Shown here: one piece after another, positions 44,936-55,250 of the stretch
How positions within the stretch are numbered: the first letter of the stretch is position 1
Layout: every line of letters begins with the position of its first letter
Source of the DNA: Closterium sp. Naga37s-1
Taxonomy: Eukaryota; Streptophyta; Zygnematophyceae; Desmidiales; Closteriaceae
Assembly: GCA_947471745.1 (NCBI GenBank)
Contig: CANJKZ010000010.1
Location: 5,327,001-5,391,000, forward strand
Length of the DNA stretch: 64,000 nt
Direction: 5' to 3'
Program-made: the position numbers and the translations under genes
Notes under the pieces: model-generated
Database searches by the model: none
Told to the model about the DNA's origin: nothing
The model's input: the letters and a program-made list of their open reading frames with translations, nothing else

Positions 44936-47900
44936 GTCGGTCTCTCTCAACGCCAGCAGGTGGTTGGTCCCCCCCGTCCAATGCATGCTTCACCATGCCT
45001 AGCTCACGCCTTGTTGCACGTGTTGCTGGGGTGTTTTTACTTACCGGATCGGCCTCCCTTTCTGTGCCAGCATTTGATTGATACCCTCCTCCGCTACATG
45101 CCTCACTCATGCCTGGATCACGTATGCATGCACATGCACACACACACGCAACGCGGGAATGTGTTTTCATGCATAGAGGTGCACTTGGGTAAAAGCACAT
45201 ACGCGTAACCACAAAATTTCACGTAAACTAACATACATATCCAACCTACATATCCAACAAACATATCCAGCATACATATCCAACATACATATCCAACATA
45301 CATATCCAACATACATACCCAACACACATACACAACATCACAAATATCAACAGAGGTCCATACAAGCAACGCAGCGCCCGCATGTGGATTCCCGCCAACC
45401 TCGGTAAGCAGCTCCCACGTTCAAGGGAAAGGGTGAGACAGGCTCTGTGAGTTGAAAGGCTTCATTTGTTGAGGGCCACAGCAGAAGCCTAGGGAAAAAA
45501 TAGTGAAATGGGGAAAGATTAGGGAAAAAATCGAGGAACGTGGAGAAAAACGACAGGCAGGAAGGAAGAGCTGCAAACACGCAGCACACACTGAATGAGG
45601 ATCTGCAACCACTGGATGAGAAGCTTCAACCAGGATGAGTGTGAGACATTTGAGGTGATTGTGAGCGATTTGCGTACCGCCCTGACGATTGGGAAGGTGG
45701 CAGCACATCCCGCACAGGATGACGCAGTTAAGTGTTCAATGGGCATATGTGCATTGAGCGAATAGAAAAGCCAAGGATTGGATGGGGAAAGTGGAAGAAG
45801 GGGAGAAGGAAAAAGGGCAGATAAAGGTGAGAGCAAGAGGTAAAAACGTCTCCTTCAACATTGCACACAGCAGAGACTACAGCTTTGAAAGCTGTAAGTT
45901 TTGGGTTGTTACCATGCAATTCAGCCTTGAAAATTTGTCAGAGCAATGAGGGATGGGGATAAGGGAAGTGAAGAGACTACCACCTGAGATTGCGCATACA
46001 CCCTCCACGCACCTGTGCTCACGCACCCGTGCACACCCCTGCACCCATGCACCCATGCACCAATGTGCCCATGCACCCATGTACCCATGCACCAATGTGC
46101 CCATGCACCCATGCACCCATGCACCCATGCACCCATGCACCGATGTGCCCATGCACCCATGCACCCATGCACCAATGTGCCCATGCACCCATGCACCCAT
46201 GCACCAATGTGCCCATGCACCCATGCACCCATGCACCAATGTGCCCATGCACCCCTGCACCCCTGCACCCCTGCACCCATGCACCCCTGCACCCATGCAC
46301 CCATGCACCCCTGCACCCATGCACCCATGCACCCCTGCACCCATGCACCCCTGCACCCATGCACCCCTGCACCCATGCACCCATGCACCCATGCACCCCC
46401 GCACCCATGCACCCATGCACCCCTGCACCCATGCACCCCTGCACCCATGCACCCCTGCACCCATGCAACCGTGCTAATGCCCATTCACTAACAGGCAGTA
46501 TAGAGCATCCATGGCACGCCATGATGCCATGACGCCATGATTCCAACATGCAATCACACCTTTATTGAATATGGGGGAAGGTCCTTCAAGTCAATGGGTG
46601 CGTCGAGATAAAAAGACACTCCCTCCAGGCGATTGAGAAGCGGAATTAGGCTGGTGGGGTTGGGGGAAGATGGGGAAGGAGGAGGGTTCAGTACAGAGCA
46701 ATTTCATTCCATGAGATGCCATTCCATGCCATTTATTCTCATCGCATCCCACCCCAACCATCCCATCCCATCCCATCCCAAGTTACCGCATGCCACCCTA
46801 CCCCACCCCACCCCACCGCACCTCACCTGGGGAGGCTGTTGCCGGGAGCAACCGTGACAGGACTGAAATCCGTGGTGGGGTCAAGACTGGTGAGGCTCCT
46901 CAAGGGCACACCATGAGAGGTAACATCTTACACTGAGGTGTAATTTGAGGCGCCTCAAAATACATCCGTGGTGGGGTCAAGGCTGGTGAGGCTCCTCAAG
47001 GGCACACCACAAAAGGTAACTTCTTACACTGAGAAGCTCATATAAAGTATGAGGCTATGGCTTGACATAGCTGAAGCTGCAAGGGCGAAGTTTGGATGGG
47101 GATGGGTGGGATGAAATGGGGATTGGTGGGATGCGATGGCATGGTGGGATGGGATGGAGATGCATGTGGATAATGAGGAACAATCACCTAAACTGCCCGC
47201 CCATCCTGCTCACCACGTCTCACCTCACTTCATTTCAACTCACCCCATCACTCTTTGCCAACCTAGGGACAGATGATCTTCATGTGTCAGTGATCCCTTT
47301 CCTGGTTACTACAATACTACTTCAGATTGCCTCCCCGTTTACCTGACCAAGCACCTGACCAAGCACCTGACCAAGCACCTGACCCAGCACCTGACCCAGC
47401 ACCTGACCCAGCACCTGACCTGGCACCTGACCCGGCACCTGACCCAGCACCTGACCCGGCACCTGACCCAGCACCTGACCCAGCACCTGACCCAGCACCT
47501 GACCCGGCACCTAACCCAGCATCTGACCCTCCATGGAAGCCCACCTTTCCATAACACTGCCTACAGATGGCTGCGGCACTAGAAGCAGCACCTTGCAACA
47601 CCTGGCATCACCTGAAATGGCATCACCTTACAACACCTGGCAGCACCTGAGGGTTACCTGGTGGGGAGGGTTACCTGGTGGGGAGGGTTACCTGGTGGGG
47701 AGGGTTACCTGGTGGGGAGGGTTACCTGGTGGGGAGGGTGACCTGGTGGGGAGGGTTACCTTTTTTACTCGAATCATCGAGATGGTTACCTGGAAGCAAG
47801 AGCCCCATACCCGTCTCTGCCACTACTGGCAGAGGTAGAGCGAGAGAAGGATGAATCACTTGCTGTGTGGCAGCAGGGAGAGCAGTCGACCTGTTTCGGC

Positions 47901-47950
47901 CACTGCTGGTAGCACCCTGCCCTTTGATGATGTGATGCCACCTGGTGGGA
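44900..47950 (-). CDS. Unrecognised spliced gene, exons only partly placed
   Basis: Several exon-like blocks lie in one direction. The best pair is about 46827-46917 (...GVPLRSLTSLDPTTDFSPVT..., donor CAG/GTGAGG) and about 46587-46661 (LIPLLNRLEGVSFYLDAPID then LKDLPPYSIK, acceptor CCACCAG, donor AAAG/GTGTGA), which join in phase. Weaker blocks are about 47800-47860 (LPVVAETGMGLLLP, with a copy at 47875-47925), about 45840-45895 (FKAVVSAVCNVEGDVF), about 45420-45465 (EPVSPFPLNVGAAYR) and about 44945-45070 (AGTEREADP and a copy AGVERDRPG). I do not recognise the product. Introns are filled with minisatellites and exon copies as in the ACR gene. The block boundaries and whether it is one gene are inference. 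Confidence 0.4.
45225..45330. repeat. 11-bp array (CATACATATCC)
   Basis: About nine loose units of CATACATATCCAA within the unrecognised gene. Confidence 0.8.
46025..46470. repeat. CACCCATGCA minisatellite
   Basis: About 45 units of 9-10 bp (CACCCATGCA, CACCCCTGCA, CCAATGTGCC). The long ORFs over it are artefacts. Confidence 0.95.
46867..47033. repeat. Direct duplication around a TTTGAGGCGCCTCAAA palindrome
   Basis: Two about 72-bp copies (46867-46940 and 46963-47033) of the exon block GVPLRSLTSLDPTT flank the palindrome at 46944-46959. Confidence 0.85.
47340..47522. repeat. 12-bp array (CACCTGACCCAG)
   Basis: About 15 units. In minus direction the last unit runs into GTCAG/GTAAAC, a good donor context. 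Confidence 0.9.
47650..47762 (-). repeat. 17-bp array (GTAACCCTCCCCACCAG)
   Basis: About six units in minus direction, each with a donor-like start (GTAACC) and an acceptor-like end (CCACCAG). Confidence 0.85.
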
Positions 47951-47982
47951 TGCTGAGGGGAGGCATTATGGCATGGAAGGGT

Positions 47983-48305
47983 GGAGGCATGGATGGAGGC
48001 ATGGATGGAGGCATGGATGGAGGCATGGATGGAGGCATGGAGGGAGGCATGGATGGAGGCATGGATGGAGGCATGGATGGAGGCATGGATGGAGGCATGG
48101 ATGGAGGCATGGATGGAGGCATGGATGGAGGCATGGATGGAGGCATAGATGGAGGCATGGATGGAGGCATAGATGGAGGCATGGATGGAGGCATGGATGG
48201 AGGCATGGATGGAGGTATGGATGGAGGTATGGATGGAGGTATGGAAGGGAGGCATGGATGGAGGCATGGATGGAGGCATGGATGGAGGCATGGATGGAGG
48301 CATGG
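47983..48305. repeat. 12-bp array (GGAGGCATGGAT)
   Basis: About 26 units with few variants. ORFs over it (MDGG or MPPS repeats) are artefacts. Confidence 0.95.
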
Positions 48306-48309
48306 AAGT

Positions 48310-49200
48310 GATCATTGCAATGAAATGATAAGCCCCCCTGGCTGCAAAGGAAGCCAATGCACTTCAGCCACTCGGGTCCCTCTGCTTGCTCGGAAGTTCG
48401 TTTCTCGCTCTCCCCTCTGCCAGCACTCTGAATCACTCCTTTGGCAGATGGATTTCACCTGGTGGCGCAGGAGATGGTGTGTCAGACAACATTCCTATGC
48501 CACCTAATCTCCAGGTTGCAACTTCTCTCCACACAAGACAAGGAAAGGTGCAATGTGGATTGGTCCACTCCCCATCCCAGCCCTACCACCCTCAGCCGTG
48601 CGAGCTCTCAAAACCGGACCACACTAATGCCACTCCCTCCTACAATAAGGCCATTTTTGACAAGTCCGCCTACCAGCAGGGTGGGCATGGGGATGGATCG
48701 CAGTACGGCATCCGACAGACCTGACTGGTCGTTGAGCAGCAGTGACAGCCCTGACTGGTTCTTAAGTTGACCCTGGTCCAAGCAGTTCAAGGAAGATGTA
48801 AGCAAGCTCCTGGCACATTATAACAACAATACAATAGCCATGTTGACTTTTGAGTCGACTCTTGGCACACTATAACAACGATACAATAACCATGACAACA
48901 ATAGCAAGAATATAATGGGATAGGAGTGAAGTCTATGCAACAATGTGTGCTGCTTAATCCTGGATGCTTGGAACGACAAACGGTTTTTGCCGATAACGAC
49001 AGACCTCAACGACAGAGCTAAACGTTGGATATCTACGATGCATGGGATGAGCAGTGCTGGGATGAGCAGCGCTGGGATGAGCAGCTCTGTGCGTGGGATG
49101 GCTAGATGAACCCGGCGATCGGGAGGAGCTTGGACGAAGTAGCACTGCTGGCGGTGCTCCGTTGGAAGTGCTGCTGCGGCCATGCTCCTAGCGAACACTA
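48310..49200. other. Region without a supported gene
   Basis: No conserved coding seen. 48808-48895 holds two direct copies of a TGGCACA-TATAACAAC-ATACAATA block separated by GACTTTTGAGTCGACTC, a half-decayed member of the palindrome family. Confidence 0.45.
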
Positions 49201-49657
49201 GTCAGGGTGTGCCATTTTGAACCTTCCACTGTTCTGGGAGAAGACTAATACGGTCCGCCCATCCCTCCACCCATCCCTCCGCCCATTTCTCCGCCCATCC
49301 CTCCGCCCATCCCTCCGCCCATCCCTCCGCCCATCCCTCCCCCCATCCCTCCCCCCATCCCTCCCCCCATCCCTCCGCCCATCCCTCCCCCCATCCCTCC
49401 GCCCATCCCTCCGCCCATCCCTCCCCCCATCCCTCCGCCCATCCCTCCGCCCATCCCTCCGCCCATCCCAGGTCCACCCTGGCCGGGTGCTGCCTGCGAC
49501 CCTGGAGCAAACCACCCTGACCCGCCCATTCCTCCGCGGCCCATGCCTCCGCCGCCCATTCCGCCGCCTCGCATTCCGCCACCGCCCATTCCGCCTCCGC
49601 CCATTCCGCCGCCACCCATGCCGCTGCCGCCCATGTTTCCTCCAGGACCCATGGCTC

Positions 49658-50221
49658 TGTTAGAGGGCCCTACGACAGCAAGGGCCCTCGATGACCTTTG
49701 ACTTGGCAGGTCGGCGCCTAACGACTGAGTCTACTCGGCACCGACGCACGAGTTCGGTGGCGGTCATTAGTGACTACGGGTGACTGTGAGCTACTGCAGC
49801 GAACTCGGCGGAATCGGTGCTAGGAATGACGAGTCTTGGGGGTCGTAGGTGCCTTGCTTGTGAGGCACGCTGCTCACTTGCTGTGTTGGCAGGAGTAGCG
49901 TGCACGGTGAGACATTCCGGTGCCGAGTTGGGTTGGAAATGTGCGGGGCGCGTTCACCCACCTGCACAGCACTTTCGTGTGGGTTGGGTTACTCGCAGCG
50001 CCACGCAACAATTGTGCAACTCTTGCTTGCCTATATATGTTTGTGTTTGCTTGTGTGTTTGATAGTTGATATTGCAATTCTACTTGGCCCAAATGCTACT
50101 TCAATTCTCACAAAGTCCTTAGAGGCAAACGCTACCAAAACTCTACCAAGTTGCTGGCGCAACATCATTCCCATAGCAGAGACTCTCTCGCTATCGCTAC
50201 GCTCTCTAATATATTCTTTCA
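49658..50221. mobile_element. Solo LTR in the GGM gene
   Basis: 564 bp, TGTTAG...CTTTCA, flanked by the 5-bp duplication GGCTC (49653-49657, 50222-50226), within a GPGSSAPGSQ spacer of the GGM gene. A TATATA motif lies near 50032. No internal region or second LTR remains, so it is the product of LTR-LTR recombination. Not related by eye to the Copia LTRs here. Confidence 0.85.
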
Positions 50222-50795
50222 GGCTCCTTGTGATCCGGGAGCAGACGACCCAGGTCCGCCCATGCCACCGCCCATTACGCTGCCGCCCATTCCGCCGCCA
50301 CCCATTCCGCCACCGCCCATTCCGCCGCCGCCCATTCCGCCGCCGCCCATTCCGCTGCCGCCCATTCCGCCGCCGCCCATTCCACCGCCACCCATGCCGC
50401 CTCCGCCCATTCCGCCGCTACCCATTCCGCCGCCGCCCATTCCGCCGCCACCCATGTTTCCCCCAGGACCCATGGCCGATTGCGAACCTGGAGCAGAGGA
50501 ACCAGGTCCGCCCATGCCCCCTCCCATTCCGCCACCGCCCATTCCGCCGCCGCCCATTCCGCCGCCGCCCATTCCGCCGCCGCCCATTCCGCCGCCACCA
50601 ATGCCGCCGCCGCCCATTCCACCACCGCCCATTCCGCCACCGCCCATTCCGCCGCCACCCATTCCGCCGCCGCCCATTCCGCCGCCACCAGTGCCGCCGC
50701 CGCCCATTCCGCCGCCGCCCATTCCGCCGCCGCCCATTCTGCCGCCGCCCATTCCGCCTCCGCCCATTCCACCGCCACCCATTCCACCGCCACAT

Positions 50796-53106
50796 CGCGA
50801 AAAAGGACTTGCCAGAAAGCTGCAGGAAAGTTGCAAAAAGGATACTTTTTGGATACCTTGGTTTTGCAACTTTCCAGTGATGGTCAAATGTTGCAGAAAT
50901 CGTGGTTGCGGGAAAGTTGCGAAAAAAGTTGCATTCCTGCAACTTTCCCGCAACACAACCGCAACTTATCGGACAATCTTTGGACACGTTGCGTATACAT
51001 TTCAGTCACATGTATGCAGTTTCACCACCTGCCACGTGGCATGCGTACAGTTTCGACTTCGAAGTGTACGTACGCTAGAACGTTCGCGAAGATATTTTGC
51101 CACGTAAGCAAAGATATTTCTGCCAAGTGTCATTCTCAATTTGTGAACGGCAGCTTGCCACGTGGACCAATCGGACAAGACTTCGCGTGTGCGGAAATTG
51201 AATTCTACTGGCCGACAATTTGTCTGAACAGTACAAGCGGACCATTCGTTTCAGGGGTCATTTGTTACAGGTGGGGTTGGAGGTATGGAGCCTGTACGCA
51301 ATTTACAATATTATGGACGTCTGCATACATATGATGTATACACATTGCGCTAGCTATACGGAACAACGAACACCTAAAACCAACAACTAGTACATAGCGT
51401 TAGGTCCTACAGGCAGTCACACAGGGCGAAATCATGCTTCGTTTTAAAGCCTGCAAACACGAAGACGACATAATGTTAGACTTTGGTTAGTGATATGCTT
51501 GTTCCCCACCTTAGTGACATATCACCCAGGGGCTTGCCGTGCGCTGATAAAATTGCCGTGAATGTGCTTGATAGCTACTGGATCTTGATACCCCCCTGCA
51601 TATGAAAATTAACATGTCGTTACTTCCATTAACCCTGCACATGAATATTAACCCTGAAACACGACGACTAAGAACAACAGACATAAAACCGTTATCGTTA
51701 AAGGCTACATTCCAGACATCATGGGATAAGAACGCGCATGGTAAAAGGCTCAAGCAGAGGCAGAGAGAGACCTTCGTGCGACTACCACACCTTCGCTCTC
51801 ATGCAGAGAGCGTAGCGACGATTTGTGCATTGGGAGGCTGCACGGGAAACCAACAACGTAACTGGTTTAGGTGGCTCATGCGGGCAATTCGAAATGGGAG
51901 AAAATGGATCTGCATACATCTCGGAAAGAAATGAACAAAATCGAGAAGAGAAGAAGCATAAACCGTGAAAATAGATGAAAGAGAAGATAAGAACAGGAGT
52001 GATGGGCGTTACATGATTCTGTATGCTTTCGATTTTCAGTATGCGGGATGTGTAGGTCAATGTGTTTAGCACACTCACCGGCGTTTTCCGCGCAGAACAC
52101 GGCACTTCCGCTGCCGGGCAACGGGCTTTTCGTCGATGCGTCCGTAGATAGACGGGCGCTGAGTCCGATGCGATTCGCGCGCAGAACGTCCTCCGCGTGA
52201 AGAGAGCAAGGTGAAGAGCTGTAAATGGGACGGGACGTAGAAAAGGAGGGGACAGATGCAGGATGAGACGGTAGATGTGGTCAGATGTTAAAGGATTGAT
52301 ACTTCATTTACTAGTGTACTAGATACACGGACGTAAGACGTACGTTCTACAGTATACGCTTGCTGAGGGGACGGCAGAGGCACGAGCTAGGTTGAAATGG
52401 AACGATAACCTCAGAAAGTTGTGTGAACAATGAGATGGGCAACTAGCGGTGTAGGGAGAGATACACGCTTAGTGTGAGAGATGCTTCTAGAGCTCCAAAG
52501 TGTGATGATGTGTCGTCACGGATGCCGTAGATTTCTGGTGTAGGTTAGATCAGACCAGTAATTGGTCAGTAAAAAATCACGAGGTTGTTTTAGCTCAATC
52601 CCGGTTACCTGAGCTGTGGTCCGGGGAAGCCACGTCACGTACCCAGAATCTGAACACTTAATTTGATTGGTTATGACATGGAACTGTATGCCAGCTGCCA
52701 GTTTAGATTCTGGGTTGTGCCTTGGCGAGCCTCGTTATATTTTGTATCCCAGTTACTGTGCTCGCAACGTTCGACTATGCCTACCTGATTCGTCCTGCAG
52801 TGTTCATCAGTCGTACACCAGCAGGGGGGACTCCCGAGGTTTGGTCGTGACCAGGTGTACTGTTCGGTGAAGATGTTTCGAAAATGATGCAATAAATTCG
52901 CAGCTCGGGCAACCCACGTATCCAACATTCGCGCCTCGGGTAACCCACGTATCCAAAATGCGCGGCTCGGGAGCCAGGTTGTATCCGAAATTGGTGCATG
53001 TTGCATTTTTCACTCAGTGCTTTTCGGATACTTTTCTGGTACGTTTCTGCAACTTTCCTGCAGCCTTCAGACTTAAACTCGAATTTGAGCAAAAACCTTT
53101 TCCGCG
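50796..53106. mobile_element. 2.3-kb inverted-repeat DNA element in the GGM gene
   Basis: Begins CGCGAAAAAGG and ends CCTTTTCCGCG. A longer inner match, CTGCAGGAAAGTTGC, is inverted near both ends (about 50820 and 53050). It is flanked by AT on both sides (50794-50795, 53107-53108), a possible 2-bp target duplication. Subterminal repeats of GGAAAGTTGC. No transposase recognised; about 52870-52965 has 30-bp direct repeats (CTCGGG-AACCCACGTATCC). Confidence 0.65.
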
Positions 53107-53286
53107 ATGCACCCATTCCACCGCTACTCATTCCGCCGCCACCCATGCTGCTTCCGCCCATTCCGCCGCCACCCATTCCGCCGCCACCCATTCCGCTGCC
53201 GCCCATGCCGCCGCCGCTCATTCCGCCGCCACCCATTCCGCCGCCACCCATTCCGCCGCCGCCCATACCGCTTCCACTGATTCCGC

Positions 53287-53289
53287 CGC

Positions 53290-53343
<54 letters not shown>
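53287..53343 (-). repeat. (CAG)n poly-Gln microsatellite
   Basis: About 18 perfect CTG units on + (CAG on -), encoding poly-Gln between the signal peptide and GGM repeats of the GGM protein. Expected to vary in length between strains. Confidence 0.9.
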
Positions 53344-53345
<2 letters not shown>

Positions 53346-53539
53346 CCGGTCGGGCTTCCGCCTCGCGCCCATCCGCGCATCACCCCCCGCAGCTTGTCCG
53401 CGCGGAGCCCCGCGGAGAAGAGATAGGCCAACGCCGCGTGGAGAGACGAAACAAGAACAAGTGAGAGGAGGAGAAGGGCCGCGCTCAGGTCACGGCGACG
53501 ACGCTGGCTCGACGAAAATGAGACTCTCTGCGCCATTGT

Positions 53540-54160
53540 GCTTGTGCACTGCCTAGGATGCAGCTAATATCTCCACGGAAAAACAAATCTAGCTGTCAAG
53601 GAGCAATCTAGCTTCCTAGGAGCTTGGAAGTGAAGACACGGAAGCAGCTACAGAATCGGAAAGCTTCAAGTCCAAAATGAGGCTCAGTGAATGTGATGAA
53701 GAGTGAATGAGTTGCCAAATGCCGTGTGCATTTTTGTACCCTCATCGCGTCGCCAACGCTGGGCATTTTATTTGCGCGGCGCGATGACTCAAACTGAAAG
53801 CAATGGACAGAGGCCCTCGGCGAGTCAAACGCCCTTGAAATTCCAGTCAATGACTCGAAAAAATGTTGACCACTGTAGCTTATTCCACCCCCCTCAACGA
53901 AATTGGAAGAAACTCGAATCCCGTTTTCAATCTGACCCGATATGAGAGCTCGTCGTTGTGAGTACCACAAGCGTCAACTTCAGACTCTGGTTATCTCGAA
54001 TGCCTGAAAGAACCACCGTGTGTTTTCTTATTCCCAGCAGTGATAAGCTGTCCTTCCACGATCGCGAATCTATGACCAGACAAGTCTCGTAGTGACTCTG
54101 ACAATCTGGTGAGCTCACCCCAGGGGCGCCACGTAAGATGACGCGATCCGCGGCTTGCTC
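53540..54160. other. Upstream region of GGM copy 2, no gene seen
   Basis: A 120-codon minus frame (53608-53970) is the only sizeable ORF; nothing recognised. Confidence 0.35.
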
Positions 54161-54162
54161 TA

Positions 54163-54760
54163 CTAAGCTGACGTGGCAAAATGCCGAAGTCGCTCGGCGG
54201 CAGGGCAGGGGGGCTTAGAAACGAGGCAAGAACGCAGAGGAATTTCGCGAGAGCGAAATTCCATTTCGACGTCGCGCAGCGACTCCGCCGCCGCGTGCCC
54301 CGTCGCGTCATGCTTCAACAATACGTGGCGGAGAAGGGGGAGGAAAGAGGGGGTTAGTGATGGTTCAGAGCACACGCGCAGTAAGCCCAGAAGTGTTTCC
54401 TGCAAAGTAGAGGAGAGTCCTTTACATCAAGAAGATCCCTAAGCGCACACCTTGAGATTATCCACCCGGTCTTGGGACATATTAAGCCTGACTGAGTTTG
54501 CTGCTCGCTGAGAATATGTCCCAAGTGATGGTTCAGAGCACACGCGCAGTAAGCCTCAGAAGATCTCTAAGCGCACAACTTGAGATTATCCACCCGCCCA
54601 TGTCGTGCCGCTGCCTTTGCTCCTCGCTGCGACTTGCAAACATGCGACTCGCATTGCGTGCAGTCTCGTTTCTTAGCTCGGCGATGGCGGCAGATGGACA
54701 ACAGCGAGACCCGCGCTCCGCCATGCGCAGCTCGTCAGCGTGCTGTCACCTGTGACCCGC
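54163..54760 (-). CDS. Hypothetical protein, possible two-exon fragment
   Basis: Minus strand. A plausible last exon at about 54163-54402 follows a TTTGCAG acceptor: ETLLGLLRVC...LLKHDATGHAAAESLRD...ERLRHFATSA, then stop. Upstream, about 54590-54720, the block AAIAELRNETARNASRMFAS followed by RSEEQRQRHDMGGWIIS looks like a helical coding exon. The joint region (54380-54590) is partly duplicated. I do not recognise the product and the splice path is uncertain. Confidence 0.3.
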
Positions 54761-55023
54761 AATCGCTGCCATGCTTGCCGTGCCTGCCTCTTCCCTTGCA
54801 TGTTGCCACATGTCCCCTGCCCTGCCCTGATTACTATGCCACGTTCGCCTAGTCGCCGTCTCTGCGTCACTCCATACCTCCGCGTCTCACACCCTCGCAC
54901 TTCTTCAGCCGTCCCCATGCCGAGCCCTAACCCCCCTAACCACCCTACCGGTCTTCCCGCTTTCCCAGTCGCCCCAGGCACTCCCAGCCTTCCCACCCAC
55001 CCGCACCCTCACAAGCTCAGATG

Positions 55024-55250
55024 TGCCATGCGGCAGGAGAGAGATCCAGTGTGCTGCTCCAGTCTTTGTGACTTTTGAGTCGACTCAAAAGTCGCCATGC
55101 GGCAGGAGAGAGATCCAGTGTGCTGCTCCAGTCTTTGTGACTTTTGAGTCGACTCAAAAGTCGCCATGCGGCAGGAGAGAGATCCAGTGTGCTGCTCCAG
55201 TCTTTGTGACTTTTGAGTCGACTCAAAAGTCGCCATGCGGCAGGAGAGAT
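55024..55250. repeat. 69-bp tandem units with perfect palindromes
   Basis: Three to four 47-bp direct copies (CATGCGGCAGGAGAGAGATC...) separated each time by a perfect palindrome with core TTTTGAG-TCGA-CTCAAAA (55071-55092, 55140-55161, 55209-55230). Confidence 0.95.

Larger units (their letters stand above)
49245..53536 (-). pseudogene. Secreted Gly/Met-repeat (GGM) protein gene, copy 2, split by two insertions
   Basis: Starts at the ATG at 53536. MAQRVSFSS, an Arg run, then a hydrophobic stretch (LSAALLLLSLVLVSS...AALA) make a good signal peptide. An uninterrupted poly-Gln tract of about 18 residues (CAG run, 53287-53343) and GGGGM repeats follow. The repeats stop at 53107, resume at 50795 and run to 50227, then resume at 49652 and end in GGMGGPY and a stop near 49245. 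The gaps are exactly a 2.3-kb inverted-repeat element and a solo LTR. At the 2.3-kb gap the flanks with a single AT stay in the GGM frame, which supports one original exon. Spacers ([24 protein letters not shown]) match copy 1. As it stands the frame runs from the signal peptide into the inserted element and ends at 52781. Function unknown; an extracellular structural protein is a guess. Confidence 0.72.

Noticed and set aside
45921-46549. His/Cys-rich repeat ORFs (CMGAGVHG)
   Set aside because: 9-10-bp minisatellite read in all frames.
53287-53343. Disease-type repeat expansion or assembly slip at the CAG run
   Set aside because: About 18 perfect units is an ordinary poly-Gln length and it lies in a supported coding frame.
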